DNA from: Amphiura filiformis
Lineage: Eukaryota > Echinodermata > Ophiuroidea > Amphilepidida > Amphiuridae
DNA: 64,000 bases
Direction of reading: 5' to 3'
NCBI RefSeq assembly: GCF_039555335.1
Contig: NC_092642.1
Location: forward strand, 12,560,743 to 12,624,742
Part shown: piece after piece, positions 22,550-32,780 of the stretch
Layout of the letters: each line of letters starts with the position of its first letter
How positions within the stretch are numbered: position 1 is the first letter of the stretch
Notes under the pieces: model-generated
What the model was told of the DNA's origin: nothing
Database searches by the model: none
The model's input: only the letters and a program-made list of their open reading frames with translations
Program-made: the position numbers and the translations under genes

Positions 22550-22723
22550 TAAGGCTGAGTTCACATAGGAGTAACTGTATACGTTTTTCTGTATACGATA
22601 TACATTGTATGCTCATTCGATCAGACTGGGTTTACATAGGAGTATACTATGTGAACTCAGCATGATCGAATGAGCGTGTAGCGAATGCAGTATACAGTAT
22701 GCTCCTATGTGAACTCAGCCTTA
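22550..22723. mobile_element. Palindromic MITE with 22-bp TIRs
   Basis: The ends 22550-22571 and 22702-22723 are perfect inverted repeats starting TAAGGCTGAG. A second inverted pair (GCTCATTCGATCA / TGATCGAATGAGC) lies inside. The terminal TA would fit a TA target duplication as in Tc1/mariner-type MITEs. Confidence 0.8.
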
Positions 22724-23060
22724 TGATCTACAAAAAGTAATTTTTATCTTTGGCTGAAAAGGTATTAATGCTAATAATATGTACAATCAGTTCACATGTT
22801 TTAACAGTGATGGTGAATAAAAGAAAGATTCATATTCATAGATGTTTTCCTGCGTGTAGTTTATGTGCTGTGCAAAGGGTTTCCAATTTCAAAAGATAAG
22901 ATGATGATGATGATAAACTTTGATAAAAAAAATGTCTGCTAAGTTGACTTTCACTTGGTGTTTTGTAAATTAATTTTGCCTGTTAACGTTATACTGATAA
23001 ATCTGTAAGGCACTTGTCCTTGGGATCATGTAAAAAAACAAATTAATACGGGAACTCGAG

Positions 23061-23160
23061 GCACCATGGATGAAGATCTTCAGATGATAGCAGACTGGGC
23101 TAATAACTAACTTGTACTCTCCGGCTAGCTCCAGCACCAAAAAACCCACAGCACTTACCA
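23061..23160 (+). pseudogene. LINE reverse-transcriptase fragment
   Basis: Reads DEDLQMIADWANN-stop-LVLSG, the motif found C-terminal to the catalytic box in non-LTR reverse transcriptases (DLxxIAxWAxxW). Two in-frame stops. Only about 35 codons remain. Confidence 0.5.
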
Positions 23161-23389
23161 TATAGCTGGGCAAGAAAAGGCACTACCGGCCACTCAGCCT
23201 TCACTTTTTTGGATCACACTAGTAGGAGTTACAAAATTTATTAATTTGTGTCAAATTTGCCAAAAATGCTCTTAACCCTAGACCAAACAAACTTGAATAC
23301 CTCCCTGTCGTGTTTATTTTGCACAACCATAATGGGCACCAACAAACTTATAGGTCACGAAATTATATTAGGCACTATAAAAGACAACC

Positions 23390-24890
23390 ACATGGGCCAA
23401 TCAGTGGTTCACTGCAGCTTAGGAACAACAAGAGTGAAGGGATACAGTAAAGCATGCACTCTGCTCTTGAAGGATGGTGTGCCGTTGTCAGATATGTCTC
23501 TGAATCCAACTGGTTGGCTATTCCAAACGTAAACTGCAGTGTGGATGAAGGTCCTGCCAGTAGATACGGTTCTATAGAAACTGGTACTCTGAGAGCATGG
23601 CAAGGCATGGACAAACTGGTGTGGGTAGCTCTTCTGACTACAAATGGTAGCAGTGTTTTCAGATCTGGTGGGCACAACTGGTGTGCATTTTGTAGAGGAC
23701 CGTTGCTGCAGCCACTTGACGTCTTTGGTAGAGAGATGTGATGTTTAGCATTGTGCTTGCTTCCTTTTCGCTCACCCCTATGATTAGAAGGACCTGCCTC
23801 TGGATAGAGGCTAATAATCCTAGAGTGGTGGTGCTGGCACTCATCCAAGACAGTGAGGCGTATTCCATCACCAATGCGAGCTTGTGCATTGTAAACGGTT
23901 GCTCTGCTTGTGACATCAAGTTTATTTGCAACTCTCCTCGGAGCGCCCAGCTTCTGTCCTGCTCAGGATGAGATGTTAGAAATGTGCTTTGTTCATGTCA
24001 GCTTGCTGTCGACTGTGACTCCCAGGATCTCCAGCTCCTTCTCAGCCAGTTTGGTGGTACCAAACTTAACGATCTAGCTTGTTTGGTTTCCTCTTCCTTG
24101 ATTTTATCACTGCCCTACGTACATTTCGATAGAGAACAAAAGTGGGCCTAGTATTGACCACTGGGGAACAGATGCATTGATGGAGGAAGTGCTTGATGAC
24201 TGGCCAGATAAGACAATTTTATGGAACGATCTGTCAGTTGGGTTTCCAAAGAGGTATTTCTGAAGTTGGTTCTGTACAACAGCCCCCATGACCTTGCCGA
24301 TGATGCAGAGCAGAGAGATGGGGCGGTACGTAGATGGATTAGACTTCGAATCTCTCTTGTGAATAGGGATGACAGATGCAGTCTTCCATTGGCTTGGGAA
24401 AACTCATTTGGAGAAGCAAAGCTCAAACAGCAGGCTGAGTGGTCTTGCAAGTTCTGCGCTGCACTCCTGATGATTCCTGAGAAGCTTTCTAACATCTTTG
24501 ACCTTGAAGGCTATTTTTCCATCGAGCACGTTGCTAGACGCTGAACTTCAGGGCCAGATACATCTGTACTGGCAAGAGTATTTTCTGTGACTTAGAGCCA
24601 CATCAGCTCCACATCCTCTGGATCAAGATCACTGTCATGAAATTGTCTAGACAATAGATGGCGATCCCGCCATTGTTGGATGTAGGTCTGTCTCTACGAC
24701 AGCTGAGGGAGTATCCTGGTATAGTTATGCAGTCAGCATCATCATTCACAGTAGCTTCCAAGAAGCTTTCCACGATGACAATAATGGGTGACTTTATTTC
24801 ATGGTACAGATTGAACAGCTCACCTATGTTTGAACGTAGTCTGATGTTCACTTCTAGTAAAGTCAGGTCCGTTTCACGTATTCGTTGCAC
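23390..24890 (-). pseudogene. Decayed CR1/Jockey-type LINE
   Basis: On the minus strand, 24890-24603 reads an endonuclease N-terminus (LTLLEVNIRLRSN, IVIVESFLEATV, IPGYSLSCRRDR, NNGGIAIYCLD). Around 24170 there is PQWSILGPLLFSI of the reverse transcriptase. From 23931 to 23409 comes its C-terminal region (MEYASLSWMSAS, LLIIG, RRQVAAATVLYKMH, YVWNSQPVGF). Frameshifts, stops and internal deletions leave no intact ORF. The order of parts and orientation are those of a non-LTR element. The clade is assigned only by motif style. Confidence 0.75.
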
Positions 24891-24946
24891 GGTTGTTTGA
24901 TGGCATGTATAATGTAAAACTCTGCCATTTTAAAGTAAAGTTGAAC

Positions 24947-24958
24947 AATGATGGCGCT
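24947..24958 (+). repeat. 12-bp target-site duplication, left
   Basis: AATGATGGCGCT occurs here and at 26038-26049, immediately flanking the LINE. Confidence 0.8.
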
Positions 24959-26037
24959 TGACTTACTTGACTTATATGCGCAGGCCGGTGTGGCCCTTTG
25001 CGCTCTGCCGAGTAAGCCTCCTCCATTCAGTTCTGTATGTTGCTTGTGTCTTTGCTTCATGTAGGGTCATTCCCAAGTCCCTCTGAATTTGGTCCTTCCA
25101 TCTGGTTGGTGGACGACCTGGTGGTCTTTTCTTGCTGAAGCCCATTTCAAACGTCTCCGGCAGATAACATCATTGATGGAGCTAGTGATGTTGAGACTCT
25201 GTCTGATGGAGTTGTTGCGGATTTTGTCAAGTAGGGAAACTCCAAGCATTGCCCTAAGGCATCGCATTTCAAAGACATCCAGTCTGTGTCGATCGGATTC
25301 ACGTAGCGCCCATGATTCTGACCCATAGGTGGCAATAGGGAGGATGAGGGACTGGTAGATCCTTACTTTCAGCGATCTGGTGATGTCATGGTTAGACCAG
25401 ATGGTATTTTTCAATCTACCAAATGCCCAGGCTGCCAACTTTGTGCGACGTTTAATATCCTCTTCTACTGAGGGCACACTGCTACCCAGAAAGACAAAGT
25501 TATTTACTTTGTCAGTGGGCATTTGGTTCAGCATGATATCTCTTGGATCGTCAGGCATGATCTTGCATTTTGTTGGGTTAATTTTCATTCCTCAGCTGCT
25601 GCATGCTTTTTCCAATTCATTAGTGGAGATTTGCAGGTTCTCAAAGTCCATATCCATGAGTGTGGTGTCATCTGCATATCGGATGTTGTTAATGCACATG
25701 TCACTCATCTGCACACCTGAGCCTAGATTTTGGATGTCCTTCATGACAAACTCCAGATATAGATTGAAGAGGCATGGTGAGAGAAGACATCCCTGTCTAC
25801 CACCAACTAGGACTTCAAACCAATCGGTGATCTTTCCATTTACCACAACTGAGCATTTGGTTTGCTCATACATTTTTGCAATGAGGTTCACCAGTTTGGT
25901 GTCTACTCCTACTGATCGCAGACATTTCCAAAGGGCCTCCCTCCATATGGTGTCAAATGCTGCTTTGAAGTCTACAAAGTTCCAGTGTATTGGAATGCGT
26001 CTTTCTTTAGCCTTTTCATAGATTTGGCGTACTGTAA
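24959..26037 (-). mobile_element. 5'-truncated RTE-like LINE
   Basis: The minus strand from 26037 reads RQIYEKAKERRIP, FVDFKAAFDTIW (motif A), GGRQGCLLSPCLFN (motif B), IRYADDTTLM (catalytic motif C), then FLGSSV and YGSESWALRESD. A TGA interrupts between ACSS and MKINPTKC (near 25590), and the 3' end is frameshifted near 25070. It ends in short AAGTCAAGTAAGTCAA-type repeats, as RTE-type tails do. The exact 12-bp flanking duplication and truncation inside the RT domain indicate a single target-primed insertion. Confidence 0.85.
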
Positions 26038-26049
26038 AATGATGGCGCT
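26038..26049 (+). repeat. 12-bp target-site duplication, right
   Basis: AATGATGGCGCT, the partner of 24947-24958. Confidence 0.8.
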
Positions 26050-27623
26050 ATTTACCTTAAATCTTGTTTGCATCTTTACAAGGGGTAGATACTTGTATAA
26101 TGGTATTAGAAAATGAGAAACAAACAAATAGGAAGGAAATTTTCAAAAAACTTTATCATGAAATGTAAGGAATAACTCAAGTAATTGGCTAATTTAAATT
26201 AAAAAGATATATGTAAATACCTCCCTCAATTTGAACACAAAACGTCCAGTTTATATAATAAAAATTACAAAAAAAGAGCAGAATATAAAAGATGAATAAT
26301 TTGATATAGATACGAAAATCTATGTTAAAAATGGCTAAACATATTATGTGAATATTAGTGTGATAGCTCTTGGTATTGTCCAGATCTAGAATTGAACATT
26401 ATATAATGTTTTATTAGTAAAATTAATAAATGATCACATCAAACAACCGTGGTTGGGCAGGCATTGATCGTTTCCGTTTTTATCACGTCCATTCGAGGCT
26501 TATATAACTTGTAGCGAGAGAATTTGAAGAGTTGGGGGGGCTACTGGCCCTCACCTCAGATACACACCTAGGCGGTGCGGTGGGGGTGTGCACTGTACAT
26601 GACCTAAACTGAAATCATCCTGAGATTCAGAACTGTTCGGGCATCCAGATAGCTAACGATACCTCTCTGTCAAGGATGGGGTGGTCAGTGCTTTAGGTTA
26701 CACTACTCACTACCCTGTCTTGTTCCGGAGGTGACGCGTATGTAGGCCTGTTAATTAAGACCCGCCCTTTTTTCATCACTAGGACTATATCACCCAAAGA
26801 CCGAGTTGGTTTCCGAAGTTGGTTTGTCATCCAAAGCCCCGTATAATTTCCATTCGATCTATCATTCCGATCATGATGCCTTTAGTTTTTCATTTCAGGT
26901 TGGTATAACTTCAAAATTGTTGGTCTAAAGTATGTAAATGTATACATATTTAGAATGGCAAATCCATCTGTGAGGTCAATTTTGGGCAAAAATATTGTTT
27001 TGGAGAAAATCCCCCAAATAATTAACATGGTGATGAAATAGATTACGTAACGCATTGTTCCTATTATGCCGATTTGATTTGCCGACACGGTATTATTCAT
27101 ACCCAACGCACTACAGGGTTTATTTTTCTATTGTCTCCGATTTGAGCGCTGACATTTGGAAAATGTTGCCAATCAATATTCATGAGAATGTACATTCAAC
27201 GGCCAGTATATCTGACTGGGTGTTTTAATTACGTAAGGCATAACAGTTTTGGCAACATTGAATGGCTGCCTAGTGCCGTTATATACTTAGTTTCTATAAT
27301 AATGATAATTATTTTCTTTATTCTTTCTTTTCCTTTCACTGCACGTATTCTTTTTTTTATTCCTACACTTTTGGGGCCTGTCACTCCCGGCCCTACTTCT
27401 CCTTTTCTCTCCTCCCCCTTCCTTTCTTTTACTTTTTGTCTTACTCCCCTCCCCTCCAATCTCGATTACCCATCCGCTTCTCCTCTTTTCACCCCTCGAC
27501 CCCCCCTTCACCCCCTCACATGCCCCTGGCTTTTAAAATAGATATTCGTGATATTAAGAAACCCATTTGACTTTATTGAATAGGCCTCTAACCATGATAA
27601 CAGCATATGCTGCGAAGTCTGCG

Positions 27624-27777
27624 ATATCTGGCAGCCATGGCACGTTGTTACGGGTAATCGATCAGCAACTCTATTGTATCTATTTAAATGAGGCGCCTAA
27701 ATATCTGGCAGCCATGGCACGTTGTTACGGGTAATCGATCAGCAACTCTATTGTATCTATTTAAATGAGGCGCCTAA
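27624..27777 (+). repeat. Exact tandem duplication, 2 x 77 bp
   Basis: ATATCTGGCAGCCATGGC through GAGGCGCCTAA is repeated without a mismatch, indicating a recent event. Confidence 0.9.
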
Positions 27778-27780
27778 AGA

Positions 27781-27858
27781 CCGGTTTAGTGTGTAGGACC
27801 TATATTCGAAGGCGAATATTCGGCTTCGAATAATTATACACACTGAACCGACCTTAAA
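27781..27858. repeat. Small hairpin element
   Basis: GACCGGTTTAGTGTGTA and TACACACTGAACCGACCT are inverted across a centre full of TTCGAA and GAATATTC words. It may be a very short MITE. Confidence 0.6.
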
Positions 27859-28070
27859 TTAAGATGGGTGGTAAATAATAGTACATCGACGGTAAAGTGT
27901 GCTTTTATGTGCTGTCGAAGACTTAGTAACACCTGTGGGTTGTATGAGAACAAAAGTTACCTCTCACTCAAGTGGGCGCTTTCACATGACATTCTTTTAA
28001 TCACTTATTGATAGTAGCCTGCCTGGTAAAGCAGTAATACGCTGTCAGGTTAGTTACTGATTTAATGGCG

Positions 28071-28246
28071 GAACCCTTTTGTCCTTAACAAAAGGTACCT
28101 CTGGATGAATAGCTTGTCGGTAAATCAAATCGGCACAAAGGAAAAATGCGTTACGTAATTTATTGCGCCTCCACGGATATGATAGCTCCATGTTCATACT
28201 TAATGATCCAGTGGTACCTTTTGTTTAAATTCGGACAAAAGGGTAC
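28071..28246. mobile_element. Fold-back MITE
   Basis: The left end ACCCTTTTGTCC...ACAAAAGGTACC is matched in inverted order by GGTACCTTTTGT...GGACAAAAGGGT at 28211-28246. Confidence 0.65.
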
Positions 28247-28354
28247 ATCAAATTGGTAATTAATGCGGCCTATACACGATCAATTTGATTGATCAATATC
28301 AATGACCCGAAATATAAGTGGTTACAAAATTGAGCTTTTCTGCAGCCTTATTCG

Positions 28355-29263
28355 CAGATCATGAAAAGGACCCTTAATTCGCGATTTTTGATCACTCTGA
28401 AACTTAAGTGGCCACCGGGATTGTTTTTGAGTCCGGTTCATGTTTGATGTAATAGCCTATATATATATTATTCAATTATTCTTTATCAATCGCATCATAA
28501 ACATAAAAAATATATCAAAATTAACAAAAGAATATACAAAGGACACGCTGAAAACCTTCTTTGGCAGGCCATCAAGCAGGCAGGAGGGCCTAAACAGGCA
28601 GCACAAAATACAATGTATAAAATACAACTAATGAGTGGAAGAGTGCCATTCGTTATTGTGTATCCGGGAGGTCGGCAAAAATAATACAATTGTCTTTGAT
28701 GATTTTAGCCAGCACGTTAATAATACCTGCTTTGCTGGAGAGACACAGAGCAATTGTTCAAAACTTGGAGGAGGATTTGAGTGTTGTGACATAATGTGCA
28801 AATAATAAACTAAACTGGTAAAAACCTTTCGATATGGAAGTAAAACCACAATCGGAATTGCGATCGGGATTCCCCGATATTTTGATCACGACTTTAAAAA
28901 TCACGCAAGTTGTTCATGATATTTTCTAGAATAGTTTACATTCGACTGTCAAAAGGCTCGACTGGAAATGTTGAGCAGTTAGTTGAGTAGTTGTTATTGG
29001 CACAGCCCTACGTGTTGGTTACTTACACATCTCTCCACCTTAAGAAACATCATAATTGACCATGGCCATGATCAGACCAAGTGTCATACAAAACGTTTCT
29101 TCAAAAATATTGAGATTGTATCCAATTGTGCCAATTCTTGGACGAAAATGCCTCTTGAATCATTCCATGCCGAGATATACTCACATTTCTGCTTCACTTT
29201 ATTGTCCAAAGAAATCCTACATACAACCCAGTCTATCCAAGATATCACAGCAAAGGGACGACC
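28355..29263 (+). repeat. Region paralogous to 60640-62520 (5' end of the second dioxygenase gene)
   Basis: Islands match in the same order: ACCCTTAATTCGCG and CATGTTTGATGTAATA (28370-28455 versus 60657-60755), CACGCAAGTTGTT (28913 versus 61935), and CAGCCCTACGT.TTGGTTAC just before the first exon. This suggests a segmental duplication that included upstream sequence. Confidence 0.6.
29062..29263 (+). pseudogene. First-exon copy of a BBOX1-like dioxygenase (leader segment)
   Basis: From ATG at 29062 it reads AMIRPSVIQNVSSKILRL, then LNHSMPRYTHISASLY and SYIQPSLSKISQQRDD. It is closely similar to the start of the second gene at 62320. The residues are basic and hydroxylated with almost no acidic ones until QQRDD, like a mitochondrial targeting peptide. 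Similarity stops after GGGACGAC at about 29263. The next available GT (29270) cannot be joined in frame to the matching exon part at 41.95 kb. It is either a detached leader exon with an unusual splice or a relic. Confidence 0.55.
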
Positions 29264-29299
29264 ACCTTGGTCGCTTAACCACTGGCGTATAGGACTTTT

Positions 29300-31130
29300 A
29301 TTAAAAAATAGAGGGCAGCATTCCACACCTCAACGTTTCTATTATTAAAAATCGCATCCACGCAAATTGTAATTTCAAACACTATAAAATATTTTATGAT
29401 ATTAGTGCATACGAAAATGTTACATGTAGTTCTAATAAAATGCAAATAAAATAAATAACAGACATGATTTTTACTCCTTTTGTTGTGGTTTAATTCGTGT
29501 GTGATCATTAGCTGAAATATTTGAGACATAATTTAACGAGTTTAGGGAAATTTTTATAGCCCGGAAAGCTTACCTAAATGTTGACCTGTGGTAAATTACG
29601 TGGGTGGACGATGGCCATTTACAGAAAACGGACTCGTTATTTTTTGGAGTGACTCATGTCATGTTTAAGTTACATTAAGGGCTACCTCAAGATGTTTGTA
29701 TTTTATCTGCTCTCCTCTTAGAAATCTGGATTTACTGATTGTAAACTGTGCCTACCGGCACTCTGACTGAACTCACAACTCGTAACATTAAAACACCGTC
29801 TAGTTGATGCACAAACTCAGTGTTAATTTATAACTGCACTGAAAGTTAATTTTTGGTATTTCTATCGTATTAATTCCATAAAATTGTAGCTACTTATCAT
29901 GTATATTTAATTTATACTAGATAAATTATAGATTTACAGTAGGTAACACACAATATGAATAAAATATCGAATTTATGAGCATCACTCATGAAAAAATCAT
30001 GGCCCGTGCGGTGAATTGCCAGGGTGCATTGCCAGGGATTTTATTAGCTTTTATTCCCAGATTGGGGATAGGCCTATTATAAGAGTAGGCCTAGGAAAGA
30101 AAATGCGATTGCTTAGGTAAAAAGGCAAGCGATGTAGTTTCCCTAAGGACTTTAATGAACAATAATCTCGACCTGGAGTGACTTTTTAATAAGGTAACTT
30201 TGTCAAAATGGTTCACTTTTTATGACTTTCTTTTTCCATGTCAAGTTCAGAAAATCAAACTATGACCCCGGACTAAAACGCATACATAGGGCCTACATAG
30301 GCCTAAATCAAAAGTATCCTTTCCAAAATTGTGATTTTTCAAGATTGTGATTTGATCAATTCTGGGACGAAAATAATTTGACTGGCACAGCTTTCACTTT
30401 TCCAAATTTGACAAAATATTTAGTATCGGAACATGATAGGCCTACCTGTAATAATATAATTCTTTTTTCTGTGTTTCAAGTTTCATTTCAAAATTTGGAC
30501 CATTGACACCTTGTTCCTTTTAACAACAATATTTTAATTTAATTGATTTTTTTTTTCTCTTTCAACATACGACAGACCTGGATTATGATGAATGTTTTTT
30601 TTTTTAAATAGCGTGTGAATACGAGCTTTGTTTCTAATATTTTGGTATGATTTTCTGTTTTGTCCTTTTTTGTTTTGTTGTTTACATCGAAAAGTGTAAT
30701 TATAAAAAAAAAAAAAAATATAGGCCTAAAGTAAATAAATGAATAATAGAAGAAGCATAAGGTAACGGGAAAACTCCGTTTTATAGGCCCGACTGGCCAG
30801 ATCTTGTGTTTTGGGGATTAAATTTTTTTTTTTACTTGTTGCTAGAATTATATAAAATCAACCGTTTAGGGGCCAAAATTGATGATTCCGGAATTTTTTT
30901 AAAAATATTCAGAGCATCCCACAGCCACAGGGAGGGGGGGCAAGACTTCTCACAAGGGGACTGGCATGGCCCCTGGCTGGGGGAAGCTCCCCCCCGCTCA
31001 CGGGGGGTGGAAGCTTCCCCCTCTCCACCCACCCCCTGTCTACACCACTGTTTAACTGTCATTTTGGCCTCCATAAAACCAAATTTAAACCAAATAAAAA
31101 ATCCTGACCGACTGACCCTACTTAAGGTTG
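29300..31130. other. Intergenic or intronic DNA, nothing recognised
   Basis: AT-rich sequence with several TAGGCCTA words near 30070-30090, 30290, 30440 and 30720, and homopolymer runs. A C/G-rich repeat with CTACACCACTG lies at about 30930-31060. No exon was recognised. Confidence 0.4.
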
Positions 31131-31131
31131 G

Positions 31132-31645
31132 TCTGAACCCTGGAATTATGGAAACTTTCGGGCCTCATAACTTTTAAATTGTTGGTCTAAAGTATATAAT
31201 AGTATACATATTTAGAATGGCAAAGACTTGACCAATTTCACCAAAAATATTTGAAATTTGGGCCAAAATCGGGCTTTTTTATGATTTTTTTTGAAATATC
31301 AGCGTTTTTTGACATTTTTTGGCGCAAATTTCTCAAAGTTGGTCGAAATTCAAAAAAATGAAAAAACGGGTCCTTGATATTTTAATCTAGTTTTAAAAAA
31401 TAATAAAAAAAAAAATTTGGCCCAAGAATTTTTTTGTTATGATGCACGAAAAAGAAGTGGGCCAAAACCGTTATTTTTGGGATTTGGGGCCAAAAGTGCC
31501 ATTTTGGCCCAAATTTGACCTCACAGATGAACTTACCAAGTCTTTGCCATTCTAAATATGTATACTTTTATACACTTTAGACCAACAATTTAAAAGTTAT
31601 GAGGCTCGAAAGTTTCCATATTTCCAGGGTTCAGACCAACCTTAA
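31132..31645. mobile_element. MITE with about 130-bp TIRs and TTAA ends
   Basis: TTAA at 31132-31135 and 31642-31645 flanks inverted arms starting GGTTGGTCTGAACCCTGG. The arms contain TTGTTGGTCTAAAGTAT and CATATTTAGAATGGCAAAGA. A TTAA target is typical of piggyBac-type transposition. There is no transposase inside. Confidence 0.8.
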
Positions 31646-31991
31646 AAAATCCATCCGCCCGTAAAACAGTGTTTTTCCTCGCCTAATCAAGAAGTTGTGT
31701 ACCTCAAAGAAATAATTAATAAAAGCCAGAAGTCATTTTCTAGTCAAGTAATAAATGTAAGTCCTGTATTACAAGTAGGCCCTCTATTAATATTTTAATG
31801 GTTACATTGCGTTTATTAAAAGGACAACATCAACAAATCACAGAATGTTTTTTTTTAAATTTTTTTTTTATTGAACAAATAATAGCAAAATACAAAAGAA
31901 ATGTGGTGAATTACATAATCATACAAGTAAATCGTCAGGCTTTTGATGTAAATATATATGATAAAATGTATAATGGGCTATCCCAGAAAAT

Positions 31992-32046
31992 CCGGGGGCA
32001 CTGTTCATTGACAAGGGGGGGGGGGCACTGTTCATTGACAAGGGGG
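31992..32046 (+). repeat. Short tandem repeat
   Basis: GGGGGCACTGTTCATTGACAA is present twice, separated by a G run. Confidence 0.7.
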
Positions 32047-32487
32047 TATCATGCGTGGCCACGAAGTTTCAAATAGCACCCTAAACAAGTATTTATGAGG
32101 TCTGAAAATGCACCCCTTAAACAAGTATGACAAGTGCAATTTCATACCCTAAATAAGTATTGATATTATTTTTGCCCCCATTAGAAGCAAGTAAATCAGT
32201 CATATTTTGACTCTAAAACCCTTCATGATAACTGGGAAAACACAAATTCAAAAGTTCATAACTTTTAACCTTTATTACATACTACATTTGTCTCAAAGGA
32301 CCCTAAACAATGATTTATTGTACAAGGTATACCCTTTTTCTCAAATTTCCTTGTTTTAGATACTCTATTCACGAAACGTAAGTACAGTGCCTGATCATGA
32401 AAAAAGACCCTTTTTACTTGAATCTTTGGCCACGACCCCACCCCTGGTCAATGACCAGTAGCCCCCCTGTGCAGAAAATAAGTGCAC

Positions 32488-32780
32488 ACCCCCTATAGAG
32501 GAGTAACTTTTCAATCAAAGAAATGTCCGGATTTCCAAGTCTGCTTTCTGAAAACGGCTTTAATTCCAGTTGCCAATGTTACTTGAAAAATCCTGGAAAT
32601 CCAATTAAATGTAAGAAAAATCACGGCAATGTCCCAAATGAAGTCTCAAATTGAAGATTTCTGACTTTGAAGCATTTTTCTGTTAGATTTTTTGCTTTTA
32701 GACACTTTTAAAAACTCTGGATTTCCAACAGTCACAACTGGACAGAAAGTCTGGAAATCTGAACTCCTCTATAAGGGGCA
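32488..32780. mobile_element. Fold-back MITE
   Basis: CCCTATAGAGGAGT at the left is matched by ACTCCTCTATAAGGGG at the right. GGATTTCCA and TGGAAATC words inside extend the inverted similarity. Confidence 0.6.

Larger units (their letters stand above)
24892..26449 (-). mobile_element. TIR-family element interrupted by an RTE-like LINE
   Basis: The outer parts (24892-24958 and 26038-26449) match, in reverse orientation, stretches of the element at 51654-52823, for example TTTGATGGCATGTA, TTTGCATCTTTACAAGGGGT and ACATCAAACAACCGTGGTTG. Its ends are less complete than in that copy. Confidence 0.65.
26450..28070. other. Intergenic DNA without a recognised gene
   Basis: Contains a fragment related to the arms of the TTAA MITE at 31132 (about 26905-26980), a long C/T-rich tract (about 27320-27530), an exact 77-bp tandem duplication and a small hairpin. 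No coding exon was recognised. Confidence 0.5.

Noticed and set aside
25380-26021. Open frame of 213 codons on the + strand
   Set aside because: It is antisense to the RTE-like reverse transcriptase, whose motifs are clear on the minus strand.
27229-27541. Open frames over the C/T-rich tract on both strands
   Set aside because: They follow from biased composition (stop-poor pyrimidine/purine runs), with no conserved motifs.
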